Positions 24,086 through 32,129 are shown, numbered from the stretch's first letter. The stretch is DNA of 64,000 bases from Novosphingobium sp. 18050 (GCF_902706195.1 NZ_CACSJO010000021.1:19663-83662); one strand, 5' to 3'. Notes: generated from the sequence alone by a model not told the origin. Translations and numbers: made by a program.

Positions 24086-24907
24086 TCAGGACAGGTGGAT
24101 GCGGGATTTCACCGTGCGCACTGCCGTCAATCCCCACAAGGTCAACAATGCACATACGGCATTCACATAACCGAAATCCACATATTCGAGGTTTGTGTCC
24201 ATGAATACGCCGTATCGAATGACTTCGAACATATGTGGGAAAGGATTATACAGAAGATAATCCCGGTAAGGCTGCGGTATCCATGAAACCATGTAGAATG
24301 CCCCGGACAACGGGATCATAAAATAGGAAAAAGGATGGATCAGGCGCTCGCAGAAACTGCGCTCGTGGGTCTCTCCGGCAATGATCATGCTCAACGCAAA
24401 CGAGAACCAGAAAATATATCCTACCCCGATAAAGAGATAGAGCGGCCGTGCCGGCGGATCGGTGTAATCGAGAGCCACACAAAATGTCAGCAGGATCGTG
24501 AAGGCGGCAATTGTGCCTGCCGCCTCGAGCAAAGCACGGCCGAGCGTGATGTCGAGAACCGTTACCATGCGGTGATACAGCAGTGGCAGATTGTTGTGCA
24601 CCGAGCCTTCCGCGCGGTTAACGATGCCCCGAAACATGATGAAGTTGCAATAACCCGTCACCGTGAAGGCAACCGGGTTGATGCCATGTTCACCGCTTCC
24701 GGAATGAAGCACCGAAATGATCGTGCCCAGCATCAGGGGTTCGGCGATCAGCCACAGGTAACCGATATTGTCGCGGCCATAGCGGGTATGCAGTTCCCGC
24801 ATGATAACTGCGCCGATGACTCTCGCCTGGATCGCCAAGCATTCACCGAGAGAAGCACGGCGCCGGCCTGCAAGAGCTGCGGAGTGTACTGAAGGAACCT
24901 GTGCCAT
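24086..24907 (-). CDS. kpsM: Capsule ABC transporter permease, KpsM-like
   Basis: A 273-residue ABC-2 permease with about six hydrophobic segments (for example AAGTIAAFTILLTFCVAL and GVGYIFWFSFALSMIIAG). The family segments REL(H)TRYGRDNIGYLWLIAEPLML and the C-terminal NPFPHMFEVIRYGVF are present. It moves the lipid-Kdo-capsule chain across the inner membrane with KpsT. Confidence 0.9.
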   Translation of the reverse strand: MAQVPSVHSAALAGRRRASLGECLAIQARVIGAVIMRELHTRYGRDNIGYLWLIAEPLMLGTIISVLHSGSGEHGINPVAFTVTGYCNFIMFRGIVNRAEGSVHNNLPLLYHRMVTVLDITLGRALLEAAGTIAAFTILLTFCVALDYTDPPARPLYLFIGVGYIFWFSFALSMIIAGETHERSFCERLIHPFSYFMIPLSGAFYMVSWIPQPYRDYLLYNPFPHMFEVIRYGVFMDTNLEYVDFGYVNAVCALLTLWGLTAVRTVKSRIHLS

Positions 24908-24968
24908 TGTGCAGGCCGCTTATCACTTTGTCTGCGCGTTTCCTACCGGCTTGTTCCCAGCTTTTCTA

Positions 24969-26291
24969 TTATACCGCACCCTGCCCTGCCGCTGGTGTAG
25001 CCAGCACGCCAGCATACATGGTCTGAAGCCTTTCGCGGTAAACCGCTTCGGAAAATTTGCCCGCCTGCTCCGCCCCGGCAAGGCTCAGGTGTTCGCGCAG
25101 CGCTGCATCGCCATCGAGGCGGGCGATCCCTTCCGCGATAGATGCCGTGTTGTACGGATCGACCAGCAACGCAGCATCTCCCGCCACTTCGGGCAGCGAA
25201 CTGCGCTGTGAAGTGAGTACCGGCGTCCCCAGTTGCATGGCCTCGAGCACTGGAAGCCCGAAGCCTTCAAAGATCGAAGGAAACAGCACAGCCCGGGCCG
25301 CCCGGGTCAACCGCAGCAGCGCGTTCCTGCCAAGGTAATCCAGCCTGACGATCCGCCTGTCATTGGCGGGCAACAGGCTGAGTTCGCCCTCGCTCATCCA
25401 GGCCCGCGCACCGACCAGAACCAGCGGCGTCTGAATGTCCAGGCCCAGGTAGGCCTCGATCAGCCGGCCAAGGTTCTTCTTGGGTTCCAGCGCACCGAAA
25501 AACAGGAAGTAACCGCGCGGATCAAGGCTGAACAACCCCTTTACCTGACGGGCGCTTTGTTCAAAACTCTCGCGCTTCACCTCTTCGGGAAGGAATGCTG
25601 TCTGGTATGTATTAGAGATGCGTGCGGGATCGATGCCACATTGCGCGATAATGTCCTTCCGGCTGAATTCCGACACCGTGCACAAATGATCTGCCTCGGC
25701 CACGCAGCGGCGCAACAGGCGTGTGAAGCGCGGCTTGTCGGTCAGCGTGGTATAGGGCAGCCGCAAAGGCACCAGATCGTGCACGGTGTAGATGTTGCGC
25801 GCGCCTTCTATCCGCACCGGCACCGGATAAGTCCAGTGCATGATCTCCGGCGGGCGCTCCATGCGCAATGTCAGGAAGCGGCCGGTCGTGGCGAAGTGGC
25901 GCTGCGCCACGGGAAACAAGCCTGCCGCGCTGGTAAGGCGGTCAAAAGCCGGCAAGCTTTCGGCGAAAGTCTCCTTATCCACGTTGACGGTCAGCGGCAC
26001 ATCGACCGCCTCGGGGCTCAGCTTGCGGTCGAGCGTCGCGCGCAGCATGCCGAAACGCCGGTGCCAGCGGCCACCGAAGACCACGCGGCCGGTCTGAACC
26101 TGGCCCACCCGATCGAAGAACAGCGTCTCGCGTAGTGCTGGATCGCGGCCTACGTGAAGACCAAAAACGCCCGTCACCTCGTGACCGGCCGATTGCAGTG
26201 TGCGTGCCAGATTCAGGCCATAAGTGGCAATGCCGGTCCCTTTAGGCATGGCGAGATTATAACCATCGATACCGATCCTGAAGTGCTGCAC
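24969..26291 (-). CDS. Glycosyltransferase family 4-type
   Basis: A GT-B transferase of 440 residues from a GTG at 26291 that follows an AGGAG ribosome-binding site by about six bases. The same frame runs far upstream opposite parA, but that extension is antisense to a real gene and is rejected. Features are GIDGYNLAMPKGTGIATYGLNLA near the N-terminus, IYTVHDLVPLRLPY, FFGALEPKKNLGRLIEAY and AVLFPSIFEGFGLPVLEAMQLGTPVLTS with the catalytic glutamates. Probably builds the capsule or its linker. Confidence 0.86.
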   Translation of the reverse strand: MQHFRIGIDGYNLAMPKGTGIATYGLNLARTLQSAGHEVTGVFGLHVGRDPALRETLFFDRVGQVQTGRVVFGGRWHRRFGMLRATLDRKLSPEAVDVPLTVNVDKETFAESLPAFDRLTSAAGLFPVAQRHFATTGRFLTLRMERPPEIMHWTYPVPVRIEGARNIYTVHDLVPLRLPYTTLTDKPRFTRLLRRCVAEADHLCTVSEFSRKDIIAQCGIDPARISNTYQTAFLPEEVKRESFEQSARQVKGLFSLDPRGYFLFFGALEPKKNLGRLIEAYLGLDIQTPLVLVGARAWMSEGELSLLPANDRRIVRLDYLGRNALLRLTRAARAVLFPSIFEGFGLPVLEAMQLGTPVLTSQRSSLPEVAGDAALLVDPYNTASIAEGIARLDGDAALREHLSLAGAEQAGKFSEAVYRERLQTMYAGVLATPAAGQGAV

Positions 26292-26392
26292 ATCGGCTCC
26301 TTTGCGGGTCAAGTACGGGCCTGTATTGTGACTGGCAACAGGTGGCTGCCGAAAATCAAGATAGTGCCAGTAGTATCTACTTGGTACTATAA

Positions 26393-26422
26393 TTGACATG
26401 GTAGCTACCAGATAGCTATTAA
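26393..26422 (+). promoter_or_regulatory. parA promoter with overlapping palindrome
   Basis: TTGACA at 26393-26398 and TATTAA at 26417-26422 (18-base spacing) form a sigma-70-like promoter ahead of parA. The spacer contains the perfect palindrome TGGTAGCTACCA (26399-26410). Just upstream, AGTATC (26372) and GGTACT (26383) are 11 bases apart, echoing the phased repeats downstream of the operon. This suggests autorepression by the ribbon-helix-helix partner. Confidence 0.6.
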
Positions 26423-26447
26423 CATGGTGGAAGAGGGAGAATCGTCC

Positions 26448-27149
26448 ATGCCCACCATCGTTTTCGTCAGTCCCAAGGGCGGTGTGGGCAAGACCACTGC
26501 TGCACTGCTCCTCGCCTCGGAACTGGCGCGCGCAGCGCCGGTAACCGTGGTCGATGCCGATCCCAACCATCCAATCGCCGCCTGGGCCAGGGGTGCCGCC
26601 CTGCCCGAAACCCTTTCGGTCCTCGCCGATGTCGATGAGGATAGCATCATCGACAGGATTGAGGAGGCCGCTGCGAAAACGCCCTTCGTCGTCGTCGATC
26701 TTGAGGGCACTGCCGCCAAGATCGTGCTGCTGGCGGTAAGCCAGGCCGATCTGGTGGTGATCCCGATGCAGGGCTCGCAGCTCGACGCCGAGCAGGCAAG
26801 CCGGGCCATCCGCGTACTGAAGCAGCACGAGAAGATGACTGGGCGCGCAGTGCCCTTCGGCGTGCTGCTGACGCGCACCAGCCCGATCATCCGCACCCGC
26901 ACCATGGGCCACATCCAGGGCGGCCTGCTTGATGCCGGGGTGCCGGTGTTCGATGCCCAGCTCAACGAGCGCGAGGCGTTCCGTGCGGTGTTCTCGTTCC
27001 AGCAGACGCTGGGAAACCTCGATCCGCGCGAAGTATCCAACCTCGACAAGGCGCAGGCCAATGCCGAGCAGTTCGCCGCCGAAGTGATCGCCCGTCTGCG
27101 CGAAAGCCGCAAAAGTGCCCCTGCCGGTGAAGTGGAGGCGGCACGATGA
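26448..27149 (+). CDS. parA: Partition ATPase ParA (small, type Ib-like)
   Basis: A Walker-type ATPase of 233 residues. The deviant Walker A is VSPKGGVGKTTAA, switch I is in VDADPNHPIAAWA and Walker B-like FVVVDLEGTA is seen. It lacks an N-terminal HTH, as in small ParA proteins whose partner does the DNA binding. ATG 26448 follows an AGAGGGA site; an in-frame ATG at 26424 overlaps the promoter end. The stop overlaps the next start (ATGA). It segregates the plasmid with the 27146-27523 protein. Confidence 0.88.
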   Translation: MPTIVFVSPKGGVGKTTAALLLASELARAAPVTVVDADPNHPIAAWARGAALPETLSVLADVDEDSIIDRIEEAAAKTPFVVVDLEGTAAKIVLLAVSQADLVVIPMQGSQLDAEQASRAIRVLKQHEKMTGRAVPFGVLLTRTSPIIRTRTMGHIQGGLLDAGVPVFDAQLNEREAFRAVFSFQQTLGNLDPREVSNLDKAQANAEQFAAEVIARLRESRKSAPAGEVEAAR

Positions 27150-27523
27150 GCGCCGCTCCCCCCCCCTCCCCGCCCCGCGCCAATCCCTTTGGCGACCTCG
27201 ATGACTTCGCCGCCCAAGGCGCACCCAAGCCGGTTCCCGCCGCCGCAATCGAAGAGATCGCCAGGCACAGCGGCTTCCCGAGCCGCAAGGCCCGGGCCGA
27301 ACCCGCAGAGGCTCCTGCATCCGAACCGGCGAAAGCTCCTGCCCCGCCTGCCCGCGTCCAGCGCCGCCGCACCACCGGGCGCAACCGCCAGATCAACATC
27401 AAGGCAACCGAAGAAACGATCGCCGAACTCTACCGTATCGCCGACGACCTCGACCTGCCGCTCGGCGCAGTGCTGGAACGCGCGCTTGAGGCGCTGAAAG
27501 GCACAGTCGTTTCCGAAGGATAA
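27146..27523 (+). CDS. Ribbon-helix-helix centromere-binding protein (ParB-type partner)
   Basis: A 125-residue protein. Residues 1-85 are a proline- and alanine-rich, flexible tail. The C-terminal 40 residues, QINIKATEETIAELYRIADD and LPLGAVLERALEAL, fit a ribbon-helix-helix fold. Translational overlap with parA and phased GATACC repeats directly downstream (27545-27753) make it the likely centromere binder, analogous to ParG/ParR-type partners but without clear sequence similarity to a named family. Confidence 0.72.
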   Translation: MSAAPPPSPPRANPFGDLDDFAAQGAPKPVPAAAIEEIARHSGFPSRKARAEPAEAPASEPAKAPAPPARVQRRRTTGRNRQINIKATEETIAELYRIADDLDLPLGAVLERALEALKGTVVSEG

Positions 27524-27544
27524 CCGCAGCGGAAAAGCTGCACG

Positions 27545-27593
27545 GGTATCTGATTGGTATCTCAAAGATACCTTTCAGATACCGTTGGATATC
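27545..27593. repeat. parS-like phased repeat array 1
   Basis: GGTATC at 27545 and 27556, GATACC at 27567 and 27578, and GATATC at 27588 lie at 11, 11, 11 and 10 base steps. Sites on one face of the helix just after a ParA/ribbon-helix-helix operon are typical of plasmid centromeres. Confidence 0.68.
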
Positions 27594-27703
27594 TCCCAAA
27601 TGCGAGCCTCCTGACCGATACGTCCGGCTCTGCCAGATCTGCGCGGGGATCCATTGATGAATACATCATGGAAGCGCGCAAGATCTGCCACGCGCCCGCT
27701 TGA

Positions 27704-27753
27704 GATACCAAAAAGGATACCAACTAGATATCCTTCGGTATCATCTTGATACC
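27704..27753. repeat. parS-like phased repeat array 2
   Basis: GATACC at 27704 and 27716, GATATC at 27727, GGTATC at 27737 and GATACC at 27748 are spaced 10-12 bases. This is a second cluster of the same hexamer 110 bases beyond array 1. The 344-base gap between 27524 and 27867 contains these two arrays and no gene that I can support. Confidence 0.66.
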
Positions 27754-27867
27754 ATTGTTGCTCCAAGGTCACACCCTCGTCGCAATCCCTAATGCTTTCC
27801 TGTTTTACGGAAACCCCGTCCCCTTCTTGCGGTTTGTTCATCTGACTAACACACCAAAGGACGTTTT

Positions 27868-28503
27868 ATGAATATCAAGGCGATCACTCTCACGGCCGTG
27901 ATTGCGGCCGGGATCGCGGCCCAGCCGGCTTTCGCGCAGGACGCGACGCCGACCGGTACCGAAGTCTCCTCCAATGGCACCGGCTTCCGCGGCATCCGCG
28001 TCGAGGGCAACCTGGGCGGCGACCGCTTCCAGTCGGAAGGCAACCATAACGACAAATTCGGCTACGGCGGCACCGTCGGCTTCGACGGTACGATTGGCGA
28101 GCGTATCGTGATCGGCGCTGAAGGCAGCTACTGGACGCCCGGCAAGGGTAACGAGAACTCCACCAACCTGGGCGGCGGTTACAGCGTCGACCATAAGGCA
28201 TTCGAGGAATGGGGCGCTGCGGTGCGTGCCGGCTATCTTGTGACCCCGCAGATGCTGGTCTTCGGCAAGGCCGGTTACGTCAACGGCGAACAGCGCAAGC
28301 GCATCGAAGGTCCGACCGGCGATACCCTGGTCTATGACCACTACCGTGCCGACGGCTACCAGGTCGGCGGCGGCGTCGAGTACACCGTGATGCCGCAGGG
28401 CCGCCTGCCGGTCTATGTGAACGCACAGTACGTCTACTCGAATTACCACGGTGACACCGGCCGCCAGCGCCTGATGGCCGGCATCGGCGTGCGCTTCAAG
28501 TAA
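27868..28503 (+). CDS. Outer-membrane beta-barrel protein (OmpA-like barrel/opacity porin type)
   Basis: A 211-residue protein. A signal peptide (MNIKAITLTAVIAAGIAAQPAFA) is followed by alternating beta strands: FRGIRVEGNLGGDRF, GYGGTVGFDGTIGERIVIGAEGSYW, WGAAVRAGYLVTPQMLVFGKAGYV, YQVGGGVEYTV, VYVNAQYVYSNY and the terminal LMAGIGVRFK. The pattern fits an eight-stranded small barrel. It lies just downstream of the partition arrays. The function is unknown; it could be an adhesion or capsule-anchoring barrel. Confidence 0.75.
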   Translation: MNIKAITLTAVIAAGIAAQPAFAQDATPTGTEVSSNGTGFRGIRVEGNLGGDRFQSEGNHNDKFGYGGTVGFDGTIGERIVIGAEGSYWTPGKGNENSTNLGGGYSVDHKAFEEWGAAVRAGYLVTPQMLVFGKAGYVNGEQRKRIEGPTGDTLVYDHYRADGYQVGGGVEYTVMPQGRLPVYVNAQYVYSNYHGDTGRQRLMAGIGVRFK

Positions 28504-28546
28504 GCCGCAGGTCGGAAAAACCGGCCAGCGACACACGAGACAAGGG

Positions 28547-28584
28547 CGGGCCGGATCGGCGCTTTACGGCGCTGGTCCGGCCCG
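28547..28584. terminator. GC-rich hairpin between convergent genes
   Basis: CGGGCCGGA (28547-28555) can pair with TCCGGCCCG (28576-28584) in the gap between the barrel gene and the convergent membrane protein gene. There is no T-run, so it is a possible bidirectional terminator. Confidence 0.42.
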
Positions 28585-28592
28585 CTGCCGTA

Positions 28593-28883
28593 TCAGCGCC
28601 GCGTCTTACCCAGCGCAAGCGCGCAAGTGACGACCAGCGGGCCGAGGCAGTCGACCAACTGGTCGAGTTTGGTCCAGACCCTGAGGTCGAAGGGCCCCCA
28701 CCACGGCATATTGGCGCGCAGCCCTTCGCCGTAGAGTTCGATCCAGCGATATTCGGCCTGCGCTGCCTCGCGCCCGATGAAATAGGCCGAGGCCAGACCC
28801 GCGCCCGCCCACCAGTTGCCGGTGAGGAAACCCACTGCCGCCTGGATGGCAAGAGCCAGCACGATGTGCTCGAAGTAGATCAT
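28593..28883 (-). CDS. Small membrane protein, unknown
   Basis: A 96-residue protein with an N-terminal hydrophobic pair (IVLALAIQAAVGFLTGNWWAGAGLASAYFIGREA) and a C-terminal hydrophobic segment (LVDCLGPLVVTCALALG). An amphipathic part with conserved-looking aromatic residues (YRWIELYGEGLRANMPWW) lies between them. No family is recognised. The layout resembles small inner-membrane proteins found on sphingomonad plasmids. Confidence 0.5.
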   Translation of the reverse strand: MIYFEHIVLALAIQAAVGFLTGNWWAGAGLASAYFIGREAAQAEYRWIELYGEGLRANMPWWGPFDLRVWTKLDQLVDCLGPLVVTCALALGKTRR

Positions 28884-28930
28884 GCCTCAGGCAACGCATG
28901 GACCCGGAACCGGCTGCGGTCGGTTATGAA

Positions 28931-28949
28931 GGATACTGGGTAGCTATCC
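28931..28949. repeat. Imperfect GGATA/TATCC palindrome with TAGCTA core
   Basis: GGATACTGGGTAGCTATCC lies within the 247-base gap 28884-29130 that otherwise shows no gene I can support. It resembles the palindromes at 14596-14616 and the parA promoter. Confidence 0.3.
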
Positions 28950-29130
28950 GATATCCGTTGGGTACCATTCCTTTGGAAACACGGCGAAGACCGCAGGCGC
29001 GGGGGCCGTTTCGCGAGATGGACAAGCGGCCTGCTCCTCCCGGGAGCACCCGCACCGCATCGCGGTGCGGCCGGACTTTCCGGTTCAACTGGTTTTGCGG
29101 CAGGGAAGGGTGGGTTCGGTATGGGCGCCG

Positions 29131-29976
29131 TCAGGCGAAAGGCGGCTGGCCGTCTAGGCCAGCTCCATATGGTCTTGTTATATATGAATCAGGTAGCGGT
29201 TGCGTATCTGTCTGAGACTCGCGCTCCTGCCTGTCGAGGGCAGCTCCGAGACGAGCGAGAACCTTGCCCAGAGCGCCGCCGACATGGGCTTCGGCCAGCT
29301 CCCGGCAACTCAGCGATTTCACCATCAGCGCCATATCCTCGGCGTGGGTTTCCTCGCGGTGGGTCACGTCCTGGGGAAGCGGGGCAGGGCGCATCCAGCG
29401 CGGCAGATAGTCCGCGACGATCCGGGGCAGGAAAGTGCGGTAGGCGTTCGAGGTCTGCTCGTAGCGCGGCCCGGGGCCCTCCGCGTCCTCGATCCGCTTG
29501 AAGCGGCGCTGCCGCACCAGAAAGCCGATGCCCTCCAGAATGCGCAGGGCGCGCGCCACGGTGGCGCGGCCAAGGCTGGTCGCCTGCGCGAGGTGGTCGT
29601 AGCTGGGAAAGACCTGGCCCCTGTTGAGCCGCGAAAGCGTCAGCAGCTCCTCGAACACGCGCACGCTGGCGGCGGTCAGCGTGGTCAGCAGACCTTCCGC
29701 CGGAGTGAGGCTGCGGGTGCCGGCGCGCGCCTCGCTGCGCAGCTGGCGCCCGGCATCGAGGATGCGGCGGGCCGCACGCAGCAGGTGGTCGGTCTCTCCC
29801 TTGGCGGGAGGGGCGAAGAAGACATGTTCGAAAGTCCCCGCCTCGACGCTGCCGCGCAGCACCCGCGCACCGGTGCGGTGCGGTGCGCCGGAGCGAACCT
29901 TGCGCGCGCCCTTTGCGCCGCCAAGTGCGGCGGCCAGCGCCGTTCCCAGGGTATGCGTTCCCATTCGTCCCTCCAT
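29131..29976 (-). CDS. Putative second plasmid replication protein (winged-HTH)
   Basis: A 281-residue basic protein. Homologues of this layout on sphingomonad plasmids are, as I recall, annotated replication protein A. A central helix-turn-helix is seen in QVFPSYDHLAQATSLGRATVARALRILEGIGFLVRQRRFKRI. A conserved-looking SNAYRTFLPRIVADYLPRWMRPAPLP block follows. The iteron array at 30269-30419 lies about 300 bases upstream, supporting a role in replication. It may instead be a transcriptional regulator of replication. It shares no visible similarity with RepA at 8399-9292. Confidence 0.62.
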   Translation of the reverse strand: MEGRMGTHTLGTALAAALGGAKGARKVRSGAPHRTGARVLRGSVEAGTFEHVFFAPPAKGETDHLLRAARRILDAGRQLRSEARAGTRSLTPAEGLLTTLTAASVRVFEELLTLSRLNRGQVFPSYDHLAQATSLGRATVARALRILEGIGFLVRQRRFKRIEDAEGPGPRYEQTSNAYRTFLPRIVADYLPRWMRPAPLPQDVTHREETHAEDMALMVKSLSCRELAEAHVGGALGKVLARLGAALDRQERESQTDTQPLPDSYITRPYGAGLDGQPPFA

Positions 29977-30048
29977 GGGAGGGCCGTCATCCAGACAAAA
30001 AGATGGCGTGGCGCGAAGCGCGCATCCTTGAAAACGGGTTCGGGATGG

Positions 30049-30150
30049 GGTAAGGAAGACGAACTAAGTTTTGTTGTTTCGTCGAGCGTTTGGCGACGCT
30101 CTTCCTTACCTCATCAGGATGCCCGGCCTTCGTGCCGGGCTTTCTTTTAT
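30049..30150 (+). ncRNA. Candidate counter-transcribed RNA upstream of the second rep gene
   Basis: GGTAAGGAAGA (30049-30059) pairs with TCTTCCTTACC (30100-30110), enclosing a smaller hairpin GAGCGT/ACGCTC (30084-30101). A classical terminator follows at 30121-30148. A TTGAAA (30028-30033) with TAAGGA at 17-base spacing is a weak promoter candidate, which would start transcription inside the outer stem. The RNA would be antisense to the leader of the minus-strand rep gene, as copy-control RNAs are. No transcript evidence exists here. Confidence 0.42.
30121..30148 (+). terminator. Rho-independent terminator
   Basis: GCCCGGC and GCCGGGC form a 7-bp stem around CTTCGT, followed by TTTCTTTT. It works only on the plus strand. 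The nearest plus-strand gene stop is at 28503, beyond the minus-strand rep gene, so it more likely ends a short RNA starting near 30030-30065. Confidence 0.75.
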
Positions 30151-30268
30151 GTGGTCACGGCCGGTCCCTTATTCCTCGAAAACATGGCCCGAAATCGTCG
30201 GGCCAGTCGACCGGTCTCACCGGTTCATGAAACTCGCAGCAATTGTGCGTCCGCGAAACCCAATACCG

Positions 30269-30419
30269 TTCGTGCTATCGAGTAGGAAAACGAAAAATCG
30301 TTCGTGCTATCGAGTAGAAATTACCCTGCGCATTCGTGCTTTCACGTAGAAATTCACCCGCCAATTCGTGCTATCGAGTAGAAATTGCGCCGCTGGATTC
30401 GTGCTTTCGAGTAGGAATT
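30269..30419 (+). repeat. Iteron array, probable origin of replication (oriV)
   Basis: Five 22-bp direct repeats start at 30269, 30301, 30333, 30365 and 30398. The spacings are 32, 32, 32 and 33 bases, about three helical turns. The core is TTCGTGCTATCGAGTAG with CTTTC variants and an A-rich 3' end. The same sequence occurs singly on each side of repA (8337 and 9330). A-rich DNA follows at 30420-30470 (CGCTTTTTCG, GTTTTAAAAATG). This is the likely vegetative origin. Confidence 0.82.
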
Positions 30420-30618
30420 GCCCGCTTTTTCGAATCACGCGCGAATCACCTTCGGCGCCGTTTTAAAAATGCGGCGAAGATGCATGAAGCCGCCAGACGG
30501 CGCAGTCTGTCGGCCCTGTCAGAGGGGCGTCATCCCCGCGAAGGTTGGAGCCGCGATCGTCAGGATGCACGGGTCGGCGAGGCCCACCGCGCTGCCCTGC
30601 CACTCGCTCCGACGCCAC

Positions 30619-31902
30619 TTACTCCGGTGCGAGCGGGCGTCCTTCGAGCCGGGCGACGGCGTGGCGTACCACCTTGTCCAGCCCCTCATCCGAGAAGAAG
30701 CCACCGGGGATCAGGCAGCGTTCGATCAGCACGCGGCGGAAAGCGGCGAAGGTTTCCGGGTCTGGTGCCACCGGGTCCTGCCAGAAGGCATCGATGCCGC
30801 CCTGATAGGTGATATCGGGCACGTTGTAGACCGCATGGCCCAGCACCACCACCGGCAGGCCCGCCGCCAGCGCGAAAGTGCCGCTGGTGCTGTTGATAGT
30901 GACGACGCCCAGCGAACCTTGCGTCACCGCCACGATATCGCCCGTGGCAAGATAGTCGACCCGGTCGCCCACGCCGAACAGCGCGGCGGTGTCGGCGGTC
31001 ACCTGCTGCCAGTCGCGCACGCCGTTGTCGAGCGGGTGCTCCTTGACCACCAGGCGCGTGCCTGCGGGGGCGTGGGCGGCAAACGAGCCGATCACCAGCC
31101 TGAGCGCGTGAGCGATCCCGGCGAAAGGCGAGTGCAGGCGGATCTGCGCATCGGAATCGAGCTGGAGCGGGAACAGGAAATACGGATCGCCCGTGCTTTC
31201 CAGCCGTGCCATCAGCTGGCCCGAGGCGGCTTCGCGCACCTTGCGGCGCGACAGCTTGCGCCACCAGCCCATACCTTCGACCACCGGGTGCCAAGGGCGG
31301 TGGTTGCTCCAGCCCGGATAGTGCCAGCGGGTCAGCACATCGGCGAAGTTGTAGGCGAGGCCCTCGGCGGCGCGGCGGCGGAACGAGGCGGTGACTTTCG
31401 CGTGAGGGGCCACCGGCGCCAGCGCGGCGGCAGTCTCACGGTACCACACCGGATCGCGCGGCAGCGAGGAGTGGCCGTTGACCCCGCCCAGCTCCAGCGT
31501 CACCCAGTCGGGCCGGATATAGCCTTCCTCGAAGACGTGGACCGGCACACCCATATCGCGGGCGATGCGGATCGCGGGCATGTGATGGTCGCGGCAGTCG
31601 CCGAACAGGACGACGTCGGTGATGCCCTTGTCCTGCAGGACCTGCGCAAACCACTGCGGCCAGTCGGCCAGCGTGCCGCGGTACTCGATCCCGTTCGGCA
31701 GGCGCCAGAACAGGCGGTCGCCGCCGTTGAAGTTGATCTTGTGGACCGTGTGCCCGGCCGCGATCAGCCCCTGGCCGAGGCGGCGGAACAGGCGGCCCAT
31801 AAGGCCCTGCAGCAGCAGCACCGTGCGCGGGGTTCCGGCAGGCTGTTCCCGGTCATGCGTGGCGGTTGGCAATTCTGGCATCCGAAAAAAGACGTGCTCC
31901 AT
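30619..31902 (-). CDS. kpsS: Capsule Kdo transferase KpsS-like
   Basis: A 427-residue KpsS family protein. KpsS adds the first beta-Kdo to the lipid anchor and KpsC extends it. Visible family segments are VLLLQGLMGRLFRRLGQGL, HKINFNGGDRLFW, VVLFGDCRDHHMPA, VFEEGYIRPDWVTLE, YFLFPLQLDSDAQI, VVKEHPLDNG and VVTINSTSGTFALAAGLPVVVLG. It is 27 kb away from kpsC, with the origin in between. Together they define an ABC-dependent, Kdo-linked capsule. Confidence 0.9.
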   Translation of the reverse strand: MEHVFFRMPELPTATHDREQPAGTPRTVLLLQGLMGRLFRRLGQGLIAAGHTVHKINFNGGDRLFWRLPNGIEYRGTLADWPQWFAQVLQDKGITDVVLFGDCRDHHMPAIRIARDMGVPVHVFEEGYIRPDWVTLELGGVNGHSSLPRDPVWYRETAAALAPVAPHAKVTASFRRRAAEGLAYNFADVLTRWHYPGWSNHRPWHPVVEGMGWWRKLSRRKVREAASGQLMARLESTGDPYFLFPLQLDSDAQIRLHSPFAGIAHALRLVIGSFAAHAPAGTRLVVKEHPLDNGVRDWQQVTADTAALFGVGDRVDYLATGDIVAVTQGSLGVVTINSTSGTFALAAGLPVVVLGHAVYNVPDITYQGGIDAFWQDPVAPDPETFAAFRRVLIERCLIPGGFFSDEGLDKVVRHAVARLEGRPLAPE

Positions 31903-32129
31903 GCTGTCCGCAAGCTGCGCGCAAGTTCGTCGATACTTACGCCGCCCGCCTTGCCGGACATGTATTTCAGACCGTTAGTGTCACCCCAGACTTGCGGCAA
32001 GCCGCAGCGCCGGGAAGACTGTTCGCAAACCCTCGTGTCGGCGCACTGGAATGCCGCACCTCCTGTTACCTGGGCGTACCTGTTATCAGGACGTAGACGC
32101 CTGATGACAGCCTTGGCCGCCCCGGCTAT

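Noticed and set aside
24969..27320. One 783-codon minus-strand frame covering the glycosyltransferase and the complement of parA and its partner.
   Set aside because: The part upstream of 26291 is antisense to clear par genes. GTG 26291 has a strong ribosome-binding site and starts at the conserved glycosyltransferase N-terminus.
30269..30419. Regularly spaced repeats considered as a CRISPR array.
   Set aside because: The repeats are 22 bp with only about 10-bp intervals, no cas genes are nearby, and copies flank repA. They are iterons.
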